Shown: positions 7,814 to 13,374 of the stretch, piece after piece | How the letters are laid out: each line of letters opens with the position of its first letter | How positions within the stretch are numbered: the stretch's first letter is position 1 | Assembly (NCBI GenBank): GCA_025456385.1 | Contig: JALOKS010000023.1 | Span: 1 to 15,416, forward strand | Origin: Thermoanaerobaculales bacterium | GTDB taxonomy: Bacteria > Acidobacteriota > Thermoanaerobaculia > Thermoanaerobaculales > Sulfomarinibacteraceae | DNA: 15,416 nt | Direction: 5' to 3' | The notes under the pieces: model-generated | The model's database searches: none | What the model saw: only the letters and a program-made list of their open reading frames with translations | What the model was told of the DNA's origin: nothing | Program-made: the position numbers and the translations under genes

Positions 7814-8386
7814 ATGATTGAACGCGAGTCCGAGTTTGCAGAAACCGTAGTCCACATCAACCGCGTCGCCAAGGTCGTCAAGGGCGGCAAGAACTTCTCG
7901 TTCTCGGCGGTTGTGGTCGCCGGCGACGGCGCCGGCAAGGTCGGCTTCGGCACCGGCAAGGCGCGCGAGGTGCCGCCGGCGATCCAGAAGGCGAGCGAGC
8001 AGGCGCGCCGCGACATGGTCAAGATCCCGATGGTGGGGGGCACCGTGCCCCACCTCGTGTGGGGGCAGTGGGGGGCCACCAGGGTCCTCCTGCGGCCGGC
8101 CTCGCCCGGCACCGGCGTGATCGCCGGCGGCGGCGTGCGCGCGGTCATGGAGTCGGCCGGCGTCGCCGACGTTCTGACCAAGATCGTCGGCAGCCGCAAC
8201 CCCTTCAACGTCGTGCGGGCCACCTTCGACGCCATCGACCGTCTGATGACCAAGGGCCAGGTCGAAGGCCTGCGCGGTGTCGGCGTCGGCGGCGAGGTCG
8301 AGCCGGAGGAGCCGGAGGCCCCCGCGGCGCCGCCGATCCCCGAGCTCGCCGGCGCGGTGGTGGTCGAGGAGGGTGAGAAGCGATGA
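7814..8386 (+). CDS. rpsE: 30S ribosomal protein S5 (uS5) with acidic C-terminal tail
   Basis: A 190-residue S5; the conserved fold ends near residue 160. It lines the mRNA entry channel and takes part in decoding fidelity. The dsRBD-like N-terminal domain (VVHINRVAKVVKGGKNFSFS, 12-31; GDGAGKVGFGTGKAREVP, 38-54) and the C-terminal domain (PASPGTGVIAGGGVRAVME, 95-113; SRNPFNVVRAT, 127-137) are clear. Trp83 and Trp86 in the HLVWGQWG segment are unusual. Residues 161-190 form an extra Pro/Ala/Glu tail with nine glutamates. SD AGGGG at 7800-7804; the stop overlaps rpmD by 4 nt. Confidence 0.97.
   Translation: MIERESEFAETVVHINRVAKVVKGGKNFSFSAVVVAGDGAGKVGFGTGKAREVPPAIQKASEQARRDMVKIPMVGGTVPHLVWGQWGATRVLLRPASPGTGVIAGGGVRAVMESAGVADVLTKIVGSRNPFNVVRATFDAIDRLMTKGQVEGLRGVGVGGEVEPEEPEAPAAPPIPELAGAVVVEEGEKR
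8366..8373 (+). promoter_or_regulatory. Strong ribosome binding site for the extended rpmD
   Basis: GAGGAGGG lies in the last codons of rpsE, 9 nt before the ATG at 8383. It supports translation from the far upstream start, and therefore the long L30 tail, rather than from an internal codon. Confidence 0.75.
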
Positions 8387-8919
8387 CCGCAGACACCAAG
8401 GACCCGAAGGCCGCCGCCGACAAGGCGCCGAAGAAGGCCGCGCCGAAGAAGGCCGCCGACGGCACGGCGCCGAAGAAGGCCGCGCCCAAGAAGGCCGCGC
8501 CCAAGAAGGCCGCGCCCAAGAAGGACGCCGGCGCGGACGAGACCGCCGCCAAGGCCCCGGCCAAGAAGGCGCCTGTGAAGAAGGCGCCCGCGAAGCCCGC
8601 GCCGGCGGAGGCCGCGCCCAAGAAGGCCGCGCCCAAAAAGGCGGCGCCCAAGCCCGAGCCGGGCGCGGTCGAGGCCGCGGTCCAGGCCCCGGCGCCCGCG
8701 CCCGTCAAGGCGGCGCCGAAGCCGGCCGCAGCCGGGCCGCTGCTCAAGATCACTCAGGTGCGGAGCTTCATCGGCTTCAACGGCAGGCAGGAAAAGGTGC
8801 TGCGCGGTCTCGGGCTGGGACGGATCGGCCGCTCGGTGACCCGCAGGGACGACGCGTGCATCCGCGGCATGATCGCCAAGGTGGCGCACCTCGTGGCGGT
8901 CGAGAAGCTGGAGGTCTGA
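8383..8919 (+). CDS. rpmD: 50S ribosomal protein L30 (uL30) with long lysine/alanine/proline N-terminal tail
   Basis: A 178-residue protein whose last 60 residues (119-178) are a complete, standard L30: LLKITQVRSFIG, then LRGLGLGRIGRSV and IRGMIAKVAHLVAVE. L30 is a small rRNA-binding protein of the 50S subunit. Typical bacterial L30 is about 60 residues, so residues 1-118 are extra. They are low complexity, built from KKAAP-like units, and hold 28 Lys, 10 Asp/Glu and no Arg, giving a net charge near +18. No Met lies between residue 1 and 163, the start overlaps the rpsE stop (ATGA) and has a strong SD, so the tail is very likely translated. The only obvious alternative, GTG at 8575, has no clear SD. 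The tail is probably disordered and binds nucleic acid; that is inference. Confidence 0.95.
   Translation: MTADTKDPKAAADKAPKKAAPKKAADGTAPKKAAPKKAAPKKAAPKKDAGADETAAKAPAKKAPVKKAPAKPAPAEAAPKKAAPKKAAPKPEPGAVEAAVQAPAPAPVKAAPKPAAAGPLLKITQVRSFIGFNGRQEKVLRGLGLGRIGRSVTRRDDACIRGMIAKVAHLVAVEKLEV
8479..8523 (+). repeat. Three perfect 15-bp tandem repeats inside rpmD
   Basis: The unit GCCGCGCCCAAGAAG occurs three times in a row at 8479-8493, 8494-8508 and 8509-8523, encoding A-A-P-K-K. The same 15-mer recurs at 8611-8625, followed at 8626-8640 by a copy with one changed base (AAA for AAG). Related but diverged units fill the rest of the tail region 8383-8736. Confidence 0.95.
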
Positions 8920-8922
8920 GCC

Positions 8923-9372
8923 ATGGAACTTCATGATCTGAAGCCTGCACCGGGCGCCAAGCGCGGCCGCAAGCGGGTCGGGCGCGGCCCGGGCTCGGGC
9001 TCCGGCAAGACCGCGGGCAAGGGCCACAAGGGCCAGAAGTCGCGCAGCGGCTACTCCCGCCGCTACGGCTTCGAGGGCGGTCAGATGCCGCTCGTGCGCC
9101 GGCTCCCCAAGCGCGGTTTCACCAACATCTTCCGCGTCGAGTTCCAGGTCATCAACCTGCGCGACCTCGAGCGGGTGTTCGCCGACGGCGACGCGGTGTC
9201 GCCGGAGGCGTTGCTCGAGAAGGGCCTCGTGCGCCGCGGCGCGCAGCCGATCAAGGTTCTCGGCGACGGCGATCTCACCAAGAAGCTCGTTGTCCAGGCC
9301 CACAAGTTCTCGGCTGCGGCCCGCACCGGCATCGAGAAGGCCGGCGGCAGCTGTGAGGTGGTGTCGTCGTGA
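8923..9372 (+). CDS. rplO: 50S ribosomal protein L15 (uL15)
   Basis: A 149-residue L15, normal. It is a late-assembly 50S protein with a long extended N-terminal half. That half shows the Gly/Lys/Arg-rich RVGRGPGSGSGKTAGKGHKG region (18-37), and the FEGGQMPLVRRLPKRGF signature lies at 50-66. The globular C-terminal domain ends with the standard AHKFSAAARTGIEKAGG segment (126-142). The start, 3 nt after the rpmD stop, has an SD in the rpmD end (GGAGG). It overlaps secY by 4 nt (GTGA), coupling the last ribosomal protein of the spc cluster to the translocon gene. Confidence 0.98.
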   Translation: MELHDLKPAPGAKRGRKRVGRGPGSGSGKTAGKGHKGQKSRSGYSRRYGFEGGQMPLVRRLPKRGFTNIFRVEFQVINLRDLERVFADGDAVSPEALLEKGLVRRGAQPIKVLGDGDLTKKLVVQAHKFSAAARTGIEKAGGSCEVVSS

Positions 9373-10757
9373 TCGACAGCTTCAGGAACATCTTCGCCAT
9401 CCCCGACCTGCGCAACCGCGTGATCTTCACCTTCGCGCTGCTCGCGGTCTACCGTCTCGGCGCCTTCATTCCGATTCCCGGGATCGACCCGGTGGCCATC
9501 GCCGAGTTCACGAAGGCGGCAGAGGGAACGGTGCTCGGGTTTCTGAACCTGTTCTCGGGCGGCGCCCTGGGGCGGATGACCGTGTTCGCGCTCGGGATCA
9601 TGCCCTACATCTCGGCGTCGATCATCCTGCAGCTGTTGACGGTGGTCTGGCCCTACCTCGAGAAGCTCTCCAAGGAGGGCGAGCTCGGCCGCCGCAAGAT
9701 CACCCAGTACACCCGCTACGGCACCGTCGTGCTGTCGGTCATCCAGGCGCTCGGCATCTCCTTCTTCCTCGAGCGCACGCAGGCCCCGGGCGGCGCGCCG
9801 CTGGTGCCGGAGGACCTCCAGGGCTGGGGCTTCCGCTTCCTGACCGTGCTGACGCTGACCACGGGCACCGCCTTCGTGATGTGGCTCGGCGAGCAGATCT
9901 CCGAGCGCGGCATCGGCAACGGGATCTCCCTGATCATCTTCGCCGGCATCGTGGTCGGCCTGCCGGCCGCGATCTTCAACACCCTCACCGACGTCCGGAC
10001 CGGCGCCCTGAACATCATCACCGTGGTCATCCTGATCGTGTTCATGGTCCTGGTGGTGGCGGCGATCGTCTACATGGAGCGGGCCCAGCGGCGGATTCCC
10101 ATCCAGTACGCGAAGCGGGTGGTCGGACGCCGTGTCTACGGCGGCCAGAGCACCTACCTGCCGTTGCGGGTCAACACCGGCGGCGTGATCCCGGTGATCT
10201 TCGCGGCCTCGATCATGTCCTTCCCGCAGACTCTCGGGCAGATGATCGAGAACCGCTGGCTGCAGAAGATCACCGAGGCGCTGGCCTGGGGCGAGCCCCT
10301 CTACAACCTGATCTACTTCCTGTCGATCGTGTTCTTCTGCTACTTCTACACCTCGATCATCTTCAACCCCGAGGACACGGCGGAGAACATGCGCAAGTAC
10401 GGCGGCTTCATACCCGGCATCCGCCCGGGCAAGCGGACCGCCGAGTTCATCGACAAGATCCTGACCCGGATCACCCTCGTCGGCGCCGTCTACCTGGCGC
10501 TGGTGGCGATCCTGCCCGAGATCCTGATCGCCGGCTTCAAGGTCGCGACCATCCCCTTCATCGGGGCCTCGCTCGACGCGCTCCTGCCGACCTGGTTCAC
10601 GCAGGGCCTCGGGGTCAAGTTCTACTTCGGCGGCACCTCGCTCCTGATCGTGGTCGGGGTGGCCATGGACACCGTCAACCAGATCGAATCGCAGCTCGTG
10701 ATGCGCCACTACGACGGCTTCATGCGCCGCGGCCGGATTCGCGGGAGGCGCGGGTAA
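9369..10757 (+). CDS. secY: Preprotein translocase subunit SecY
   Basis: A 462-residue SecY, the channel through which Sec substrates cross or enter the inner membrane, working with SecE, SecG and SecA or the ribosome. Ten membrane segments can be placed at roughly 17-37, 70-92, 117-136, 155-175, 184-204, 215-236, 270-290, 312-332, 365-386 and 418-436. Conserved motifs include GRMTVFALGIMPYISASII (68-86), the cytoplasmic RRIPIQYAKRVVG loop (241-253), GGVIPVIFA (271-279) and FYFGGTSLLIVVGVAMD (418-434). The loop between segments 9 and 10 is about 24 residues longer than in E. coli. The GTG start overlaps the rplO stop. Confidence 0.98.
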   Translation: MIDSFRNIFAIPDLRNRVIFTFALLAVYRLGAFIPIPGIDPVAIAEFTKAAEGTVLGFLNLFSGGALGRMTVFALGIMPYISASIILQLLTVVWPYLEKLSKEGELGRRKITQYTRYGTVVLSVIQALGISFFLERTQAPGGAPLVPEDLQGWGFRFLTVLTLTTGTAFVMWLGEQISERGIGNGISLIIFAGIVVGLPAAIFNTLTDVRTGALNIITVVILIVFMVLVVAAIVYMERAQRRIPIQYAKRVVGRRVYGGQSTYLPLRVNTGGVIPVIFAASIMSFPQTLGQMIENRWLQKITEALAWGEPLYNLIYFLSIVFFCYFYTSIIFNPEDTAENMRKYGGFIPGIRPGKRTAEFIDKILTRITLVGAVYLALVAILPEILIAGFKVATIPFIGASLDALLPTWFTQGLGVKFYFGGTSLLIVVGVAMDTVNQIESQLVMRHYDGFMRRGRIRGRRG

Positions 10758-10760
10758 CCG

Positions 10761-11525
10761 ATGATCTGCCTGAAGTCCGAGCGCGAGCTGGAGACCATGG
10801 AGAGGGCGAACGCCCTCGTCCATCAGGTTCTCCGCGCGGTCGAGCACGCCGCCGGGCCCGGGGTCTCCACCGGCGAGCTCGACAAGCTCGCCGAGGGCAT
10901 GATCCGGGCGGCGGGCGGGGTGCCGGCCTTCAAGGGCTACCGCGGCTACCCGGCGACCCTCTGCACCTCCGTCAACGACGTCATCGTCCACGGGATCCCG
11001 AACGGCAAGACCCGGCTCCGCGAGGGCGACCTCCTGAGCGTCGACTGCGGCGTGCTGCTCGAGGGCTACTACGGCGACGCGGCGGTGACCTTCGGCGTCG
11101 GCGCGGTGAGCGCCGAGGCGCAGCGGCTGGTCGCCGTCACCCGCGCCTGTCTCGACGAGGCGGTGGCGACGGTGGCCCCCGACGCGCGGCTGGGTGACGT
11201 CGGTGCGGCGGTGCAGCGGCGGGCCGAGGCGGCGGGCTTCGGCGTCGTGCGCGAGTTCGTCGGCCACGGCATCGGACGCTCCCTGCACGAGGAGCCGCAG
11301 GTGCCGAACTACGGCAAACCCGGTCAGGGCCAGCGCCTCATGCCGGGTCTGGTGATCGCGATCGAGCCGATGATCACCGGCGGCAGCTGGCGGGTCGTGA
11401 TCGACGACGACGGCTGGACAGCTCGGACCGAAGACGGTAAACTCGCTGCCCATTTTGAGTGCTCGGTGGCCGTCACCGCCGACGGTCGGCGTGTGCTCGG
11501 TCTCGGGGGGTTTATGAATGCCTAA
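10761..11525 (+). CDS. map: Methionine aminopeptidase, type I
   Basis: A 254-residue MetAP1, which removes the initiator Met from nascent proteins with small second residues and acts at the tunnel exit. The pita-bread fold carries all five metal ligands: Asp95 (VDCG), Asp106 (GDAA), His169 (GHGIG), Glu202 (IEPM) and Glu233 (HFEC). His78 in the VHGIP motif matches the catalytic-pocket histidine. It lacks the N-terminal zinc-finger/SH3-binding extension of some type I enzymes. Cys234 follows the last ligand Glu where His is common. It lies 3 nt after secY with no adk gene between them, and its 3' end overlaps infA by 8 nt. Confidence 0.97.
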   Translation: MICLKSERELETMERANALVHQVLRAVEHAAGPGVSTGELDKLAEGMIRAAGGVPAFKGYRGYPATLCTSVNDVIVHGIPNGKTRLREGDLLSVDCGVLLEGYYGDAAVTFGVGAVSAEAQRLVAVTRACLDEAVATVAPDARLGDVGAAVQRRAEAAGFGVVREFVGHGIGRSLHEEPQVPNYGKPGQGQRLMPGLVIAIEPMITGGSWRVVIDDDGWTARTEDGKLAAHFECSVAVTADGRRVLGLGGFMNA

Positions 11526-11736
11526 GGAAGAGGCGATCGAGGTCGTGGCCGCGGTCGTGGAACCGCTGCCCAACGCCATGTTCCGCGTCGAGCTCGAGAA
11601 CGGGCACGAGGTTCTGGCCCACATCTCCGGCAAGATGCGGAAGCACTTCATTCGCATTCTTCCGGGCGACAAGGTGCTGGTGGAGCTCTCTCCGTACGAT
11701 CTCAAGAGAGGGCGCATCGTGTACCGCTACAAGTAG
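11518..11736 (+). CDS. infA: Translation initiation factor IF-1
   Basis: A 72-residue IF-1, exactly the family length: an S1/OB fold that binds the 30S A site during initiation with IF-2 and IF-3. FRVELENGHEVLAHISGKMRK (22-42) holds the diagnostic pattern, followed by FIRILPGDKVLVELSPYDL (44-62) and the RGRIVYRYK end. The start lies inside the last codons of map in another frame, an 8-nt overlap; a GGGGGG run at 11505-11510 is the likely SD. The Pro-Lys-Glu opening replaces the common A-K-E-D/E. Confidence 0.97.
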   Translation: MPKEEAIEVVAAVVEPLPNAMFRVELENGHEVLAHISGKMRKHFIRILPGDKVLVELSPYDLKRGRIVYRYK

Positions 11737-11748
11737 GGAGGGACGGCA

Positions 11749-11862
11749 ATGAAAGTCCGGCCGTCGGTCAAGAAGATGTGTTCGAAGTGCAAGATCGTCC
11801 GTCGCAAGGGCGTGGTGCGGGTGCTCTGCGAGAACCCGAAGCACAAGCAGCGCCAGGGCTGA
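11749..11862 (+). CDS. rpmJ: 50S ribosomal protein L36, zinc-binding form (bL36)
   Basis: A 37-residue L36, the normal length. It starts M-K-V-R-P-S-V-K-K and carries a complete zinc ribbon: Cys11, Cys14, Cys27 and His32. It is a late-assembling 50S protein that fills a gap in 23S rRNA near the stalk base. AGGGAGG just after the infA stop is the SD, 12 nt after infA. Its position between infA and rpsM is conserved in many bacteria. Confidence 0.97.
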   Translation: MKVRPSVKKMCSKCKIVRRKGVVRVLCENPKHKQRQG

Positions 11863-11877
11863 TCGAGGAGGTATCTG

Positions 11878-12261
11878 GTGGCACGCATCGCAGGCGTTGA
11901 ACTGCCGTCCGGCAAGAGAGTCGAGATCGGGCTGACCTACATCTACGGGATCGGCCGCACCCGCGCCAAGAAGATCCTGGCCAAGGCCAAGGTCGACGAG
12001 GGCGTCAAGGTCAAGGACCTGTCCGAGGACGAGGTGCTGCGGATCCAGCAGGTGATCCAGGCCGAGGGCATGGTCGAGGGCGACCTCCGGCGCGAGGTGG
12101 CGATGAACATCAAGCGCCTCATCGAGATCGGCAGCTATCGCGGGATCCGCCACCGTCGCGGCCTGCCGGTCCGGGGGCAGCGGACCCACACCAACGCACG
12201 CGCCCGCAAGGGCCCGCGGCGGCAGGCGGTCGCCGGCAAGAAGAAGGCCGCCAAGAAGTGA
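11878..12261 (+). CDS. rpsM: 30S ribosomal protein S13 (uS13)
   Basis: A 127-residue S13, slightly long because of a basic tail. It sits at the top of the 30S head, bridges to L5 in the 50S, and its tail contacts P-site tRNA. ARIAGVELP (2-10), YIYGIGRTRA (21-30) and GSYRGIRHRRGLPVRGQRT (85-103) are diagnostic; the tail ends K-K-K-A-A-K-K, echoing the KKAAP units of L30 on a very small scale. The start is GTG at 11878 with SD GAGGAGG at about 11865-11871. It begins the alpha cluster. Confidence 0.97.
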   Translation: MARIAGVELPSGKRVEIGLTYIYGIGRTRAKKILAKAKVDEGVKVKDLSEDEVLRIQQVIQAEGMVEGDLRREVAMNIKRLIEIGSYRGIRHRRGLPVRGQRTHTNARARKGPRRQAVAGKKKAAKK

Positions 12262-12291
12262 GCACGGACCCCGGATGATCGGTCACCGTGC
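12262..12291 (+). promoter_or_regulatory. Possible RNA hairpin in the rpsM-rpsK gap
   Basis: GCACGG (12262-12267) directly after the rpsM stop is the exact complement of CCGTGC (12286-12291). The stem can extend inward by ACC/GGT (12268-12270 with 12281-12283) past a two-base bulge. No T run follows, so it is not a classical terminator. It lies in the 61-nt gap 12262-12322, the longest inside the operon. An attenuator, RNA processing site or ribosomal-protein binding site are all possible, and chance pairing in GC-rich DNA is not excluded. Confidence 0.4.
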
Positions 12292-12322
12292 CGCATCGTA
12301 GGGACCAGTCGGGAGACAGAGA

Positions 12323-12718
12323 ATGGCAAAGGAACGCAAGGGTGCTCGCAAGCCGCGTCGGGAACGCAGGGTCGTGCCGCACGCGATGGCCAACATCCAC
12401 GCCACCTTCAACAACACGATCGTGACCTTCGTCGATCCGAGCGGCGGCACCCTGTGCTGGTCGTCCGGCGGGCGGATCGGCTACAAGGGGTCGCGCAAGG
12501 GGACGCCGTACGCCGCCCAGCTCGCCGCCAAGAATGCGGCCGAGCAGGCCCAGGGCCAGGGCGTGCGCTCGGTGGACGTGCGGGTCAAGGGCCCGGGGCC
12601 GGGACGGGAGTCGGCGATCCGCGCGGTCGCCGCCGCCGGTCTCGATATCCGCAGCATCCGTGACGTGACGCCGATTCCGCACAACGGGTGCCGCCCGCGC
12701 AAGCGGCGCAGAGTCTAG
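12323..12718 (+). CDS. rpsK: 30S ribosomal protein S11 (uS11)
   Basis: A 131-residue S11, normal. It forms part of the 30S platform near the E site and contacts the 3' end of 16S rRNA with S7 and S18. Signatures are FNNTIVTFVD (29-38), KGSRKGTPYAAQLAAKNAA (55-73), GPGPGRESAIR (90-100) and DVTPIPHNGCRP (114-125). Asn121 in the H-N-G context matches the residue that becomes isoaspartate in E. coli S11. GGGAG at 12311-12315 is the SD. It is the only gene of the cluster preceded by a sizeable gap. Confidence 0.98.
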   Translation: MAKERKGARKPRRERRVVPHAMANIHATFNNTIVTFVDPSGGTLCWSSGGRIGYKGSRKGTPYAAQLAAKNAAEQAQGQGVRSVDVRVKGPGPGRESAIRAVAAAGLDIRSIRDVTPIPHNGCRPRKRRRV

Positions 12719-12732
12719 GCAAGGGAGCATCG

Positions 12733-13362
12733 ATGGCACGCTACAGAGGACCGGTTTGTCGACTGTGCCGCCGCGAAGGCATGAAGCTCTTTCTGAAGGG
12801 CGAGCGGTGCTACAAGGAGAAGTGCGCGATCGAGCGGCGGAACGCGCCGCCCGGCCAGCACGGCATGGGCCGCCGCCGCAAGGTCCGCGCCTACGGCCTG
12901 CAGCTGCGCGAGAAGCAGAAGCTTCGCCGCATCTACGGTCTGCTCGAGGGCCAGTTCCACACCACCTTCGTCGAGGCCAACCGGCGCAAGGGCATCACCG
13001 GCGAGACCCTCCTCCAGCTGCTCGAGCTGCGCCTCGACAACGTGGTCTACTCGCTCGGCTTCGCGACCTCGCGGACCCAGGCCCGGCAGCTCGTCCGTCA
13101 CGGCCACATCGAGATCGACGGCCGGCGGGTCGACATCCCGTCCCTGCGCGTCCGCCCAGGCATGGAGATCACGGTGCGCGAGGGAAGCCGCAAGAACGCC
13201 CACATCTCGGAAGCGGTGGAGTTCGCCCAGGGCCGCGGCATCCCGCCATGGCTGGAGCTCGACCCGACTGCCCTCAAGGGCAAGGTCCTCGAGAACCCGG
13301 CGCGCGAGGACATCCGATTCCCGATCCAGGAGCAGCTCATCGTCGAGCTCTACTCCCGCTAG
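12733..13362 (+). CDS. rpsD: 30S ribosomal protein S4, zinc-binding form (uS4)
   Basis: A 209-residue S4, one of the first proteins to bind the 16S 5' domain; it lines the mRNA entry site and, in E. coli, represses the alpha operon. The N-terminal domain holds four cysteines spaced as a zinc site: Cys9, Cys12, Cys26 and Cys31, marking the C+ form. NAPPGQHG (37-44) follows. The RNA-binding S4 domain spans about 99-155 (LRLDNVVYSLGFATSRTQAR and HIEIDGRRVDIPS). The ATG at 12733 gives the standard M-A-R-Y-R-G-P start with SD AAGGGAG; an in-frame ATG at 12688 lies inside rpsK and is rejected. Confidence 0.97.
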   Translation: MARYRGPVCRLCRREGMKLFLKGERCYKEKCAIERRNAPPGQHGMGRRRKVRAYGLQLREKQKLRRIYGLLEGQFHTTFVEANRRKGITGETLLQLLELRLDNVVYSLGFATSRTQARQLVRHGHIEIDGRRVDIPSLRVRPGMEITVREGSRKNAHISEAVEFAQGRGIPPWLELDPTALKGKVLENPAREDIRFPIQEQLIVELYSR

Positions 13363-13374
13363 CGAGGAGGCCGC

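Noticed and set aside
8575..8577. GTG as an internal start giving a shorter L30
   Set aside because: No convincing SD precedes it and it would still leave a ~54-residue tail; the ATG at 8383 has a strong SD and overlaps rpsE.
8479..8640. Repeat tract as a possible CRISPR or other array
   Set aside because: Units are contiguous 15-mers without spacers and translate in frame as KKAAP, so this is a coding tandem repeat.
7798..9303. 501-codon - strand frame opposite S5, L30 and L15 with Leu/Gly/Arg repeats
   Set aside because: The repeats are simply the reverse complement of the KKAAP-coding tract; no independent evidence of coding.
9081..11717. Very long (878-codon) open frame on the - strand opposite L15, SecY, MetAP and IF-1
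   Set aside because: It lies entirely opposite strongly conserved genes. Its translation is Asp/His/Arg/Gly-rich with no recognisable domain, as expected from antisense of GC-rich codons.
12688..12732. Longer S4 starting at 12688
   Set aside because: It would extend into rpsK; ATG 12733 gives the invariant M-A-R-Y start with a good SD.
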